Shown piece by piece: positions 34,646 through 43,882 of a stretch of DNA of 64,000 nucleotides. The notes under the pieces were generated by a model. That model was not told where the DNA came from. It searched no databases and saw only the letters and a list, made by a program, of their open reading frames with translations. A program made the translations under genes and the position numbers. This DNA is from Azospirillum oryzae (GTDB taxonomy: Bacteria > Pseudomonadota > Alphaproteobacteria > Azospirillales > Azospirillaceae). Where the stretch lies: assembly GCF_900177515.1 (NCBI RefSeq), contig NZ_FXAK01000007.1, positions 666,501 to 730,500 on the forward strand. The letters run 5' to 3'. Position 1 is the stretch's first letter, and every line of letters begins with the position of its first letter.

Positions 34646-37600
34646 ATGAGCGACGAATTCCTGTTCGCGGAGGAGGAGCCCGCCGTAGAGGTGGCGGCGG
34701 AGGCTGCCGAACCGGTCGAACCCTGGCTGATCCTGATCGTCGACGACGACCCCGCCATCCACGCCACCACCAAGATGGTGCTGCGCGGCTTCGCCTTCGA
34801 AGGACGCCCGGCACAGTTCCTGTCGGCCGCCACCGCGGCGGAGGCGCGCGGCGTTCTGCGCGACAACCCGGCCATCGCTGTGATCCTGCTGGACGTCGTG
34901 ATGGAATCCGACGATGCCGGCCTGCGTCTGGTCCGCTACATCCGCAACGAGCTGAACAACCGCCGTGTGCGCATCATCCTGCGCACCGGCCAGCCGGGAC
35001 AGGCGCCGGAACGCGACGTCATCCTCAGCTACGACATCAACGATTACAAATCGAAGACGGAGCTGACGGCGCAGAAGCTGTTCACCTCCGTCGTCGCGGC
35101 TCTGCGCGGCTACCAGGACATCACCGCCATCGAGGACCATCGCGAGGGGCTGGAACGCATCCTCTACTCCTCCTCCACCCTGCTGGGCAAACGGACGATG
35201 TCGGAGTTCGTGCGCCATGCCGTGGCGCAGATCGTCGGCGTCTGCCCGCCGGCCAATGGAATGACGCTGGGCGGGGTGGCGCTGGTCAGCCGCCTGTCCG
35301 ACGGGCCGCGGCCGGCTGAGCCGCTGGTGCTGGGCGGCGCCGGCTGCCATGCCGGGATGGAGGGGACGCCGCTGTTCCTGGCCCTGCCGCCCGATGCGGT
35401 GCAGGCGGTGACGGCGGCGTTGGCCGACGGCCGCAACCGGTATGAGCGCGGCCACAGCGTTCTGGTCTTCCGCTCCGCCTCCCGGCGGCACGACACCGCG
35501 GTGTATCTCGGCCATGGGCGGGCGCTGACCGCCGACGAGCGCAGGCTGCTGGAGGTGTTCTGCGCCAAGGTCGCCATCGGCTTCGACAACGTCCACCTGT
35601 ACGAGGAACTGACCGAACTGAACCGCAGCCTGGAGGGCCAGGTGGCGGAACGCACGCGCGACCTCGTGGCGGCGCGCGAGGCGGCTGAGGCGGCGCGGTC
35701 GGAGGCGGAGGCGGCAAACCAGGCGAAGTCGCTGTTCCTGGCGACGATGAGCCACGAGATCCGCACGCCGATGAACGGCATCCAGGGCATGCTCGAACTG
35801 CTGGAGCACACCAGCCTGACCGGCGACCAGCGCGAGCTGGTCAGCGTGGTGCGGGAATCGGCAGGGGCGCTGCTGACCATCATCAACGACATCCTCGACT
35901 TCTCGAAGATCGAGGCCGGGCGCCTCGACCTGGAAAGGGTGCCGGTTCCGCTGGCCAACGTGGTGGAGGGGGTGGCCGAAACGCTGGCGCCGGGCGCCCG
36001 GGCCAAGGGGCTGTCGCTGGTCACCTACATCGACCCCGATCTGCCGGCGGAGGTGGTGGGCGACCCCGTCCGCATCCGGCAGGTTCTGTTCAACATCACC
36101 GGCAATGCGGTGAAGTTCACCCAGTCCGGTTCGGTGACCATGCGGGTGGAACTGGCGCATTTCGACGGCGACCGCGTCACCATCCGCGTCGCGGTGACCG
36201 ACACCGGCATCGGCATCTCCAAGGAAAATCAGGGTCGCCTGTTCCGCCCCTTCACCCAGGCGGAGGCATCGACCACCCGGCGTTTCGGCGGCACCGGGCT
36301 TGGGCTGTCGATCTGCCGGCGTCTGGCCGAACTGATGGGCGGCGACATCGGCGTCACCAGCGAGGTCAATGTCGGCTCCACCTTCTGGTTCACCTTCGCC
36401 GCCGATCTGGTCGCGGCGGTCGAGCCCGCCCCGACGCAGCGGGCGCCGCTGCAGGGGGTGACCGTGCTGCTTCTGGCGGCGGATGCGCAGGAGCGCGGCT
36501 TCCTCGCCCGCTACCTGAACGCCGACGGCGCCCAGTTGGTCGAGGCGGCCGACGCCGACGCGGCCTTGCGCACCCTGCTGCCGACCGCCGCCTGCGACGT
36601 GCTGATCTCCACGCTGGGCACCGATCTTGCGGCGCTGGACAGCGATCCGCGCGGCCGGGTGCGCGGGCGCGTGCTGATCGGCGGCGACGCGCTGAGCGCC
36701 GGCGACGCGGCGGAACTGGGCGCGTCCGGCGCCGGGACTGTGGTGCTCGGCCGGCCGGTGCGGCGGGGCGGACTGGTCCGCGCCATCCTGGCCGCCGCCG
36801 GGCGGATGGCGGCGGGGGAGGGCGGCCGTACCGATCGCCATTCCGAACCGGAGCCCGCCACCCCGGCGGCCGGCCGGCGCCGCCTGCCCACGGTGGAGGA
36901 GGCGCGGGCACAGGGCCGCTTGATCCTGGTGGCGGAGGATCATCCGACCAACCGTCAGGTCATCCAGCGCCAGCTGACCCTGCTCGGCCATGTGATGGAG
37001 ACCGCGGAGGACGGCGCCCAGGCGCTGGCCATGTGGCAGGCCGGCGGCCATGGCCTGCTGCTGACCGATTGCCAGATGCCGGAGATGGACGGCATGGAAC
37101 TGGCCCGCAGCATCCGCGCCACCGAGGCGGAGACCGGGACCGGCACCCGCCTGCCCATCGTCGCCATCACCGCCAATGCGACGGAGAACGAAGCGCAGCT
37201 TTGCCTGGCGTCGGGCATGGACGACACGCTGGCCAAGCCGGTCAGCCTCGCCGACCTGCGCAGGGTGGTCGACCGTTACCTGCCCCCGACGGACGGCGAG
37301 GGCTGGGACGGGGAGGACCCCTGCAAAGCTTCGGAAAGCATGGAAGCGATGACCGAGGAGTTGCCGCAACCCGTGCATCGACCGGCATCTCCGCCAACCC
37401 CCGCAATCGCCGATTTGCCGTCAGCTGATCTGCCGCCGCTCGACCTGGAGGCGCTGACCGTGCTGTTCGACGGCGACGGCGAGTTCGTCCGGCATCTGTT
37501 GGGCGAGTTCGTCACCTCCAACAGTGCCTCGCACCGCTGGCTGATGGACGCGCTGGCCGGCGAGATCTGGGACGAGGTGCGGCAGGCGGCTCACAAGCTG

Positions 37601-37759
37601 GCGGGGTCCTCGCGCACCGTCGGCGCCCGCGACCTCGCCGCTGCTGCCGAGGCGGTGGAACTGGCGGTGATCGACCGGCGGCTGGAGGGCATCGCCGCCC
37701 TGGTCGCCCGCGTCGGCGTCGAACTGGACCGCGTCATCGCCCATATCGAGGCGGTCTGA
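34646..37759 (+). CDS. Hybrid sensor histidine kinase with DUF3369, receivers and Hpt
   Basis: A 1037-residue soluble hybrid kinase. The order is receiver 1 (about 27-150, Asp83 in ILLDVVM), DUF3369 (about 165-330), a coiled coil, HisKA with His370 in [10 protein letters not shown], the ATPase domain, a degenerate receiver (about 610-735) lacking a clear phospho-acceptor, a receiver with Asp808 in [12 protein letters not shown], and an Hpt domain with His983 in AAHKLAGSS. It contains a complete phosphorelay. DUF3369 is an uncharacterised sensory-type domain. It lies directly upstream of fixA on the same strand, but fixA has its own promoter. Confidence 0.9.
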   Translation: MSDEFLFAEEEPAVEVAAEAAEPVEPWLILIVDDDPAIHATTKMVLRGFAFEGRPAQFLSAATAAEARGVLRDNPAIAVILLDVVMESDDAGLRLVRYIRNELNNRRVRIILRTGQPGQAPERDVILSYDINDYKSKTELTAQKLFTSVVAALRGYQDITAIEDHREGLERILYSSSTLLGKRTMSEFVRHAVAQIVGVCPPANGMTLGGVALVSRLSDGPRPAEPLVLGGAGCHAGMEGTPLFLALPPDAVQAVTAALADGRNRYERGHSVLVFRSASRRHDTAVYLGHGRALTADERRLLEVFCAKVAIGFDNVHLYEELTELNRSLEGQVAERTRDLVAAREAAEAARSEAEAANQAKSLFLATMSHEIRTPMNGIQGMLELLEHTSLTGDQRELVSVVRESAGALLTIINDILDFSKIEAGRLDLERVPVPLANVVEGVAETLAPGARAKGLSLVTYIDPDLPAEVVGDPVRIRQVLFNITGNAVKFTQSGSVTMRVELAHFDGDRVTIRVAVTDTGIGISKENQGRLFRPFTQAEASTTRRFGGTGLGLSICRRLAELMGGDIGVTSEVNVGSTFWFTFAADLVAAVEPAPTQRAPLQGVTVLLLAADAQERGFLARYLNADGAQLVEAADADAALRTLLPTAACDVLISTLGTDLAALDSDPRGRVRGRVLIGGDALSAGDAAELGASGAGTVVLGRPVRRGGLVRAILAAAGRMAAGEGGRTDRHSEPEPATPAAGRRRLPTVEEARAQGRLILVAEDHPTNRQVIQRQLTLLGHVMETAEDGAQALAMWQAGGHGLLLTDCQMPEMDGMELARSIRATEAETGTGTRLPIVAITANATENEAQLCLASGMDDTLAKPVSLADLRRVVDRYLPPTDGEGWDGEDPCKASESMEAMTEELPQPVHRPASPPTPAIADLPSADLPPLDLEALTVLFDGDGEFVRHLLGEFVTSNSASHRWLMDALAGEIWDEVRQAAHKLAGSSRTVGARDLAAAAEAVELAVIDRRLEGIAALVARVGVELDRVIAHIEAV

Positions 37760-37817
37760 TCCCGCACCCGCAGGGGCTGTGGTCGAGGCTGTAGCGAAAC
37801 CGACATGAGCGTCCCCT

Positions 37818-37833
37818 TGTCGCCTTTGCGACA
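37818..37833 (+). promoter_or_regulatory. NifA upstream activator site for fixABCX
   Basis: TGTCGCCTTTGCGACA matches the NifA site TGT-N10-ACA exactly and is palindromic in its outer five bases. It lies about 70 bases upstream of the -24 element of the fixA promoter, a usual distance for enhancer-type activation. Confidence 0.9.
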
Positions 37834-37901
37834 AGTGTGCGGCGCATCCCGCTCTTCAGAAAAATCCTGTGTTTCCCGTGGCTTGGCCGGGGTCCGCCGG
37901 C

Positions 37902-37917
37902 TGGCACGCCGCTTGCT
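37902..37917 (+). promoter_or_regulatory. Sigma-54 (-24/-12) promoter of fixABCX
   Basis: TGGCACGCCGCTTGCT matches the RpoN consensus TGGCAC-N5-TTGC in all fixed positions, with the invariant GG and GC ten bases apart. Start expected near 37928, about 70 bases before the fixA ATG. Confidence 0.9.
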
Positions 37918-37997
37918 GTTCTGGGTGTATCCCGGCCCGGTGCCGGCCCCAAACCCACATGCGCGCCACAGCGAGAGCGGAAGCCAAGGAGAACGGG

Positions 37998-38849
37998 ATG
38001 CACATCGTCGTCTGTATCAAACAGGTGCCCGACAGCGCCCAGATCCGCATCCATCCCGTCACCAACACCATCATGCGGCAGGGCGTGCCCGCCATCATCA
38101 ACCCGTTCGACCTGTTCTCGCTGGAAGAGGCGCTGCGGCTGAAGGACAAGGTCGGCGCCCGCGTCACCGTGCTGACCATGGGGCCGCCGATGGCGGAGAC
38201 CTCGCTGCGCAAGGCGCTGTCGCTTGGCGCCGACGATGCGGTGCTGCTGACCGACCGCAAGTTCGCGGGCTCCGACACGCTGGCGACCTCCTATGCCCTG
38301 ACCTCCGCCATTCAGAAGCTGGCGGAGGAGGAGCCGGTCGACATCGTCTTCTGCGGCAAGCAGACGGTCGACGGCGACACCGCGCAGGTCGGCCCCGGCA
38401 TCGCCACCCGTCTCGGCTTCGAGCAGCTGACCTACATCACCAAGATCGAGGACCTGAACACCGCGTCCAAGGAGATCGTGGTGCAGCGCCGCTCCGAAGG
38501 CGGCGTGCAGGTGCTGAAGACCAGGCTGCCCTGCATGATCACCATGCTGGAGGGCACCAACACCATCCGCTTCGGCAAGATGGACGACCTGTTCCGCGCC
38601 GCCCGCTACGAGCTGAAGACCTGGAGCCGCGACTTCACCGGCGCCGAAGAGGGGCGTGTCGGGCTGAAGGGCTCGCCGACCGTGGTGTCGAAGGTGTTCG
38701 TGCCGAAGCCGCGCGCCGAGAAGGCCAAGATGATCGTCGCCGATGCCGACACCCCCGACGCGATGGCCGCCGCCGCCATCGACGCCATCTTCGCCGCCCA
38801 GCCCAAGCTGGCCGGCGACCTGCTCGCCCGCGCCGCGGCCGGGCTTTGA
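37998..38849 (+). CDS. fixA: Electron transfer flavoprotein beta subunit FixA
   Basis: A 283-residue ETF-beta-type subunit. With FixB it forms a flavoprotein that, together with FixC and FixX, bifurcates electrons from NADH to quinone and to ferredoxin or flavodoxin for nitrogenase. It begins [17 protein letters not shown] and contains [13 protein letters not shown] and the ETF-beta signature around [19 protein letters not shown] strong AAGGAGAACGGG site precedes the ATG. It is the first gene of fixABCX behind a NifA/sigma-54 promoter. Confidence 0.95.
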   Translation: MHIVVCIKQVPDSAQIRIHPVTNTIMRQGVPAIINPFDLFSLEEALRLKDKVGARVTVLTMGPPMAETSLRKALSLGADDAVLLTDRKFAGSDTLATSYALTSAIQKLAEEEPVDIVFCGKQTVDGDTAQVGPGIATRLGFEQLTYITKIEDLNTASKEIVVQRRSEGGVQVLKTRLPCMITMLEGTNTIRFGKMDDLFRAARYELKTWSRDFTGAEEGRVGLKGSPTVVSKVFVPKPRAEKAKMIVADADTPDAMAAAAIDAIFAAQPKLAGDLLARAAAGL

Positions 38850-38874
38850 CGATCCATCCGCGGGAGACCCGACG

Positions 38875-39954
38875 ATGAGCGAACCGAGCAAGCCCCAGGG
38901 CCGCAAGTTCCAGCTTCCCGAACACCTAAAGGTTTACAAGAACGTCTGGGTGATCGTGGAGCAGGAGCGCGGCATCGTCCATTCCGTGTCGCTGGAACTG
39001 CTGGGCGAAGCCCGCAAGCTGGCCGACAAGCTGGGGGTGGAGGTGGGCGCCGTGGTTTTGGGCGCCGAAAGCCCCGACCTGAACCGCATCTGCGGCGACG
39101 CCATCAGCTATGGCGCCGACATCGTCTACAAGGTGACCGACCCGGCGCTGGCCGACTACCGCACCGACCCCTATTGCCGCGTCATGACCGAGGTGGTGAA
39201 CACCCACAAGCCGGAGATCGTGCTGTTGGGCGCCACCACGCTGGGCCGCGATCTGGCCGGCGCCATCGCCACCACGCTGGCGACCGGCCTGACCGCCGAC
39301 TGCACCGAGCTGGACATCTACGCCGACAACCGCTCGCTGGCCGCCACCCGGCCGACCTTCGGCGGCACGCTGCTCTGCACCATCCAGACTTTGGCCTACC
39401 GGCCGCAGATGGCCACCGTCCGCCCGCGCGTCATGGCGATGCCGGAGCGCGACGACGCCCGCACCGGCCGCGTCGTCGAAATCCAGCCGGATCTCCGCGA
39501 AGAGGACATCGTCACCAAGGTCCTGAACTTCATCGCCGACCGCGAGCAGAACGAGGCGCAACTGGCCTTCGCCGACATCATCGTGTCGGCCGGTAAGGGG
39601 CTGGGCAAGGTCGAGAACATGAAGCTGGTCTTCGACCTCGCCCGAGTCCTGGGCGCCGAGGTCGGCGTGACCCGCCCGCTGGTCCAGGCCGGCTGGGCCA
39701 CCAACGACCGTCAGGTCGGGCAGACCGGCAAGACGGTGCGGCCGAAGCTCTACATCGCCGCCGGCATCTCCGGCGCCATCCAGCATCGGGTCGGCATGGA
39801 GAAGTCGGACCTGATCCTGGCGATCAACACCGATCCGAACGCGACGATCTTCGACTTCGCCCATCTCGGGGTGGTCGGCGACGCGCTGAAGATCCTGCCG
39901 GCGCTGACCGATGCCTTCGGTCGCCGCCTGTCCGTCAACCGCATGGCCGGCTGA
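38875..39954 (+). CDS. fixB: Electron transfer flavoprotein alpha subunit FixB
   Basis: A 359-residue ETF-alpha-type subunit. The C-terminal FAD-binding domain carries the family signature [18 protein letters not shown] with [10 protein letters not shown]. The N-terminal half has the Rossmann-like ETF fold ([10 protein letters not shown]). It is separated from fixA by 25 bases and has the normal length for Fix-type, rather than housekeeping, ETF. Confidence 0.95.
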   Translation: MSEPSKPQGRKFQLPEHLKVYKNVWVIVEQERGIVHSVSLELLGEARKLADKLGVEVGAVVLGAESPDLNRICGDAISYGADIVYKVTDPALADYRTDPYCRVMTEVVNTHKPEIVLLGATTLGRDLAGAIATTLATGLTADCTELDIYADNRSLAATRPTFGGTLLCTIQTLAYRPQMATVRPRVMAMPERDDARTGRVVEIQPDLREEDIVTKVLNFIADREQNEAQLAFADIIVSAGKGLGKVENMKLVFDLARVLGAEVGVTRPLVQAGWATNDRQVGQTGKTVRPKLYIAAGISGAIQHRVGMEKSDLILAINTDPNATIFDFAHLGVVGDALKILPALTDAFGRRLSVNRMAG

Positions 39955-39982
39955 TCGCCGGACGAGAAAGGAGCCTGTCGAC

Positions 39983-41284
39983 ATGGTCGAAAAGTTCGAC
40001 GCCATCGTCATCGGTGCCGGCCCGTCCGGCAACGCCGCGACCTATACGCTGGCCAAGCAGGGGCTGAAGGTCCTGCAGCTGGAGCGCGGCGAATATCCCG
40101 GCGCCAAGAACGTCCAGGGCGGCATCATGTATTCGCATGAGCTGGAAAAGATCATCCCGGATTTCCGGGACGACTGCCCGACCGAGCGCCACATCATCGA
40201 ACAGCGCGTCTGGTTGCTGGGCGACGACAGCTATGTCGGTACCAACTACCGCTCGGAAGCCTTCAACAGCGACAAGCCGAACCGCTACACCATCATCCGC
40301 GCCAACATCGACAAATGGTGGGGCGAGCAGATCCGCAAGGTCGGCGGCCTGCAGATCTGCGAGACCACGGTGACGGAACTGATCCGCGACCCGTCCGGCA
40401 AGGTGATCGGCGTGCGCACCGACCGCGAGGGCGGGGAGATCCATGCCGACGTCGTCATCATGGCCGACGGCGTGAATGCCCTGCTGGCCAAACGCGCGGG
40501 CCTTCAGGCCGAAGCGGCGCCGGAGAATGTGGCGCTGGCGGTGAAGGAAATCCTCTTCATCGATCCGGAGCTGATCCAGCAGCGCTTCGGCATCAAGGAG
40601 GACGAAGGCGTCGTCATCGAGATCATGGGCAAGGTGACCAAGGGGATGGTCGGCACCGCCTTCCTCTACACCAACAAGGAATCGCTGACGATCGGCATCG
40701 GCTGCCTGATCTCCGACTTCAAGAACGGCGACTGCCCGCCTTACCGGATGCTGGAGGACCTGAAGAACCACCCCGTCATCAAGCCGCTGATCGAAGGGGC
40801 GGAGATGAAGGAATATGCCGCCCACATGATCCCGGAGGGCGGCTACAAGGCGGTTCCGCAGCTTTACGGCGATGGCTGGATGGTGGTCGGCGACGCTGCC
40901 CACTTCAACAACGCCGCCCACCGAGAGGGCTCCAATCTCGCCATGGCGTCGGGCCGGATGGCGGCGGAGACGGTGATCGAGCTGAAGGCAGCCGGCAAGG
41001 GCTTCACCGCATCGAACCTGGCCGCCTACAAGAAGAAGCTGGACGACAGCTTCATCATGAAGGACCTGAAGAAGTATCGCGAACTGCCCGGCATCATGCA
41101 CGGCAACAAGCAGTTCTTCGGCGCCTATCCCGACGAAATCACCGCGGCGGCCCATAACTGGTTCACCGTGGACAGCATCGACAAGAAGTCGAAGGAAAAG
41201 CAGATCATGAAGTCCTTCATCAAGCGCCGCTCGGTGATGGGACTTGTCGGTGACGCAATCAAGCTGGTGAGGGCCGTGCGATGA
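39983..41284 (+). CDS. fixC: FixC, ETF-quinone oxidoreductase-like flavoprotein
   Basis: A 433-residue FAD protein related to ETF:ubiquinone oxidoreductase. The dinucleotide fold is IVIGAGPSGNA at 8-18, followed by a second FAD motif in GWMVVGDAAHFNN and EGSNLAMASGRMAAE near residues 312-330. It works with FixX to deliver electrons to quinone. GAAAGGAG precedes the ATG. Its stop overlaps the fixX start (ATGA). Confidence 0.95.
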   Translation: MVEKFDAIVIGAGPSGNAATYTLAKQGLKVLQLERGEYPGAKNVQGGIMYSHELEKIIPDFRDDCPTERHIIEQRVWLLGDDSYVGTNYRSEAFNSDKPNRYTIIRANIDKWWGEQIRKVGGLQICETTVTELIRDPSGKVIGVRTDREGGEIHADVVIMADGVNALLAKRAGLQAEAAPENVALAVKEILFIDPELIQQRFGIKEDEGVVIEIMGKVTKGMVGTAFLYTNKESLTIGIGCLISDFKNGDCPPYRMLEDLKNHPVIKPLIEGAEMKEYAAHMIPEGGYKAVPQLYGDGWMVVGDAAHFNNAAHREGSNLAMASGRMAAETVIELKAAGKGFTASNLAAYKKKLDDSFIMKDLKKYRELPGIMHGNKQFFGAYPDEITAAAHNWFTVDSIDKKSKEKQIMKSFIKRRSVMGLVGDAIKLVRAVR

Positions 41285-41574
41285 GCATCATGGTCAAGGT
41301 CGAAGAGAAGCTTTATCAGAACCGCTACATCGTCGATGAAAGCCGGCCGCACATCCAGATCAAGAGCGAGGAGGCCTGCCAGAGCTGCGAGAAACAGGCC
41401 TGCACCTTCTGCTGCCCGGCCGCCTGCTACAGCAAGAACGAGACCGGCGGCGTGACGCTGGTGACGGACGGCTGCCTGGAATGCGGCACCTGCCGCGTCG
41501 TCTGCCAGGACAAGGGCAACATCGCCTGGGACTATCCGCGCGGCGGCTACGGCATCAGCTACAAGTTCGGCTGA
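41281..41574 (+). CDS. fixX: Ferredoxin-like protein FixX
   Basis: A 97-residue ferredoxin-like partner of FixC. Cysteines at 33, 36, 41, 44, 45, 49, 65, 68, 71 and 75 include the C-terminal CLECGTCRVVC cluster motif that ligates a [4Fe-4S] centre. The first Cys set is typical of FixX. It overlaps fixC by four bases. An ATG at 41290 is an alternative. A hairpin terminator follows. Confidence 0.95.
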   Translation: MSIMVKVEEKLYQNRYIVDESRPHIQIKSEEACQSCEKQACTFCCPAACYSKNETGGVTLVTDGCLECGTCRVVCQDKGNIAWDYPRGGYGISYKFG

Positions 41575-41609
41575 TCGGGTCTGCTTGGTGTCTTCCCCCG
41601 GAACTGGAT

Positions 41610-41646
41610 GGCCTCCGCGCGGTCTTGCGCGGGGGCCGCTTTGTTT
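41610..41646 (+). terminator. Terminator after fixX
   Basis: GGCCTCCGCGC (41610-41620) pairs with GCGCGGGGGCC (41627-41637), one G-T pair, followed by GCTTTGTTT. It separates fixX from the convergent response regulator. Confidence 0.7.
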
Positions 41647-41658
41647 GGTGGGGGCAAG

Positions 41659-42063
41659 TCAACGCCCCCTCAAAACCTCCACCGCATGCCCCAGCGCCCG
41701 CTGCAGCTCGGCCGGGAAGTAGGGTTTGCGGACAAAGCCGAAGGGATCGCACTCCGCGGCGTGGTGGCGGGTCTCGGGGTCGCCGAAGGCGGAGGTGAAG
41801 ATGCAGCGGATGCCGGTCCGCGCGCGGATCGCCGCCGCCGCTTCGATCCCGTCGCGGGACCCCAGCAGGCGGATGTCCATCATCACGATGTCCGGACGCA
41901 GCCGTTCGGCCGCCTCGACCGCGGCGTCGGCATTGTCCTCGATTCCGACGACGGCGAATCCCAGCATTCCGAGAATCTCCTCCAACGCCATGGCGGCGAG
42001 GCTCTCGTCTTCAACAATGAGGATGCGCAGGGGAGCGTCGGAGGCAGGCGTGAGATCTGTCAT
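41659..42063 (-). CDS. Single-domain response regulator
   Basis: A 134-residue receiver domain with no output domain. Acidic pocket EDE is near residue 19, the phospho-acceptor aspartate is in VMMDIRLLGSRDG, and the conserved lysine in FVRKPYF. Such proteins shuttle phosphate to an Hpt protein or bind a target directly. It sits between the convergent fixABCX and nifW genes, and no cognate kinase is adjacent. The large DUF3369 kinase with an Hpt domain is 4 kb away, and a link is speculative. Confidence 0.85.
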   Translation of the reverse strand: MTDLTPASDAPLRILIVEDESLAAMALEEILGMLGFAVVGIEDNADAAVEAAERLRPDIVMMDIRLLGSRDGIEAAAAIRARTGIRCIFTSAFGDPETRHHAAECDPFGFVRKPYFPAELQRALGHAVEVLRGR

Positions 42064-42335
42064 CGTGATCGCTTGAGGGCTGTCACAGCGATTTTACAGG
42101 AGCAGGATGATCGGCAAACCAAAAAGCGCAGGATTATGACCAATGGCGCAACCTGCGCCGGATGCATGGGTGACGGAGCGGAAGCGTCGCAGGGTATCGC
42201 CGCACCCTTGTTTTTCACCCGCTGGGCGCACCATCTCTGTCCCAGGGCTGTTCTCACCAGCGAGCATTGCGGACCCGCGCCTGTTCATTACGGATGGCGG
42301 GCGGGGCCGCTCCCTTTTCCATGAGGAGACCGGCG
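42064..42335. other. Intergenic region inside the nif island
   Basis: 272 bases between the divergent response regulator gene and the 100-residue unknown gene. I found no NifA site with the correct 10-base spacing and no good promoter. Short ORFs here lack coding bias. Confidence 0.35.
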
Positions 42336-42638
42336 ATGGACCTGCGAGTCTGTTTCGAAAACATGGAAAGCGTCAACGTCAACGACGCGGCGATGATGAA
42401 ACACTACACCAAGAGCTATCTCGCGGATTTCGACCCGGAATGGGCCGGCTTCATCATGCTGCCCCATGACGAGACAATGCGCGCGACGATGGAGCCCGCC
42501 TGGCAGGTGCTGATCCGCGACGCCACCCCACGGACGGAGCAGGAGTTGCTGCGCTACATCGACGAGAACCCGATGGCGGCCTATCACGTCCATGTCTATC
42601 GGCGCGACGGCGGGCGGAACGAGAGCAAGATCCACTGA
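42336..42638 (+). CDS. Unknown 100-residue protein within the nif island
   Basis: A soluble 100-residue protein starting MDLRVCFENMESVNVNDAAM. It is rich in Met (nine) and aromatic residues, ends HVHVYRRDGGRNESKIH and has a single cysteine. AGGAGA lies just before the ATG. No recognised domain or signal peptide. It is placed tail to tail with nifW and next to a single-domain response regulator, so a role linked to nitrogen fixation is possible but not shown. Confidence 0.65.
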   Translation: MDLRVCFENMESVNVNDAAMMKHYTKSYLADFDPEWAGFIMLPHDETMRATMEPAWQVLIRDATPRTEQELLRYIDENPMAAYHVHVYRRDGGRNESKIH

Positions 42639-42644
42639 CGGCAA

Positions 42645-42668
42645 GGGGGGCGCCGCAAGACGCCCCCT
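42645..42668. terminator. Stem-loop between convergent genes
   Basis: GGGGGCG (42646-42652) and CGCCCCC (42661-42667) form a stem with an eight-base loop between the unknown gene and nifW. No clean T-run. Probably a shared terminator. Confidence 0.5.
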
Positions 42669-42693
42669 CCGTCAAAGCTTTTGCGCCGGCGCT

Positions 42694-43029
42694 TCAGCCG
42701 ACCGGCGATCCCAGCAGGCTGTCCAGCGGGACGAAGCGGTCGGCCATCTTGCGCGCCTCTTCCTTGTGGACCTTGAAGGTCTTTTCCGCGATGGCGTTCG
42801 ATACGACGAAATCCTGATAGGCGCGTTCCAGGTGGAAGCGGTAGCGCGACGACATGCCGTCGTCGTCCAGCCCCTCCATCCCATTGTCCGCCGACAGGTA
42901 ATCGTGGAAGCGCTGCAGGATGTGCAGGCGGTTCACGTTGACCACGCGCTGGTCGTAAGTGACGTGGAAGAAGCGCAGGAAGTCTTCCGCGGTTTCCAGA
43001 TCGTCGAGGTCGTCGGTGAAATCGCTCAT
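42694..43029 (-). CDS. nifW: Nitrogenase-stabilizing/protective protein NifW
   Basis: A 111-residue NifW, which binds the MoFe protein and helps protect it from oxygen. The family pattern is LETAEDFLRFFHVTYD at 9-24, then VNVNRLHILQRFHDYL. It is the last gene of the iscA-nifU-nifS-nifV-cysE-nifW operon and lies 13 bases after cysE. Confidence 0.92.
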   Translation of the reverse strand: MSDFTDDLDDLETAEDFLRFFHVTYDQRVVNVNRLHILQRFHDYLSADNGMEGLDDDGMSSRYRFHLERAYQDFVVSNAIAEKTFKVHKEEARKMADRFVPLDSLLGSPVG

Positions 43030-43042
43030 CGTCGAAGGCTCC

Positions 43043-43882
43043 TCACGCATGCTGCTGGGTGGAGGGGGAGGGGCCGCACCCCTCCTGGTCGCAGATGTTG
43101 CCACACGAGCTGCAGGCCACACCGTCCAAACGTATATCGCTCAGCCGAAATTCCGAAAGGCTGATGTTTCTAGCAGGAAACTGTGACGTTTCCGTTGCGG
43201 TGTGGGCTTCCAGCCGGGCTTCGATGCGGTTGATGTGGTCGATCAGGCAGGCAATGGCCTTGCCGACCGGGTCCGGCATCAGATGATGCTCCAGGTCGAT
43301 GCCGTGATCTGACAGCTGATGGCCGGACAGCTGCCGCTGCTTTTCCGGACGCACCACCCGGCCGGGGATGCCGACCACGGTCATGCCGTCCGGCACCGGC
43401 TTGGTCACCACCGAATTGGCGCCGACCCGCGCGTTGGCGCCGACGGTGATCGGCCCCAGGATCTTGGCGCCGGCGCCGACCAGCACGCCGTTCATCAGCG
43501 TCGGGTGCCGCTTTCCCTTGGTCCAGGAGGTGCCGCCCAGCGTCACGCCATGGTAGAGCGTCACGTCGTCGCCGATCTCCGCCGTCTCGCCGATCACCAC
43601 GCCGGCGCCATGGTCGATGAAAAAGCGGCGGCCGATGCCGGCGCCGGGGTGGATGTCGATGTTGGTCACCGCACGGGCGACATAGGACAGGAAGCGTGCC
43701 GGCCAGCGCAGTCCCCGCCGCCAGGCCGCATTGGCGAAGCGGTGCATCACCAGCGCATGGATGCCGGGATAGCAGGTCAGCACGTCGAAGACGTTGCGCG
43801 CCGCCGGGTCGCGGTCGAACACGCAGGCGACGTCCTCGCGCAGCAGGGCGATGATGCCGGGCCTACTTTCGGGTTTGCTCAT
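43043..43882 (-). CDS. cysE1: Serine O-acetyltransferase, nif-associated
   Basis: A 279-residue serine acetyltransferase that makes O-acetylserine for cysteine, which supplies sulfur to NifS. The left-handed beta-helix is clear in [40 protein letters not shown] and [22 protein letters not shown]-terminal extension of about 85 residues ends in a cysteine cluster at 257, 260, 264 and 269 ([13 protein letters not shown]) that ordinary CysE lacks. It overlaps nifV by four bases. The name cysE1 follows Azospirillum usage. Confidence 0.9.
   Translation of the reverse strand: MSKPESRPGIIALLREDVACVFDRDPAARNVFDVLTCYPGIHALVMHRFANAAWRRGLRWPARFLSYVARAVTNIDIHPGAGIGRRFFIDHGAGVVIGETAEIGDDVTLYHGVTLGGTSWTKGKRHPTLMNGVLVGAGAKILGPITVGANARVGANSVVTKPVPDGMTVVGIPGRVVRPEKQRQLSGHQLSDHGIDLEHHLMPDPVGKAIACLIDHINRIEARLEAHTATETSQFPARNISLSEFRLSDIRLDGVACSSCGNICDQEGCGPSPSTQQHA

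Noticed and set aside
34457..37378. Very long minus-strand open frame continuing from the BglII-family gene
   Set aside because: It is antisense to the hybrid kinase and its translation is rich in His, Arg, Gln and Gly with no domain. GC-rich codon bias keeps the opposite frame open. Only 33611-34456 is a real gene.
42143..42160. GG-N10-GC spacing upstream of the unknown nif-island gene
   Set aside because: TGGCGCAACCTGCGCC has correct spacing but a poor -12 (GCGC instead of TTGC), lies about 180 bases from the gene and has no NifA site.
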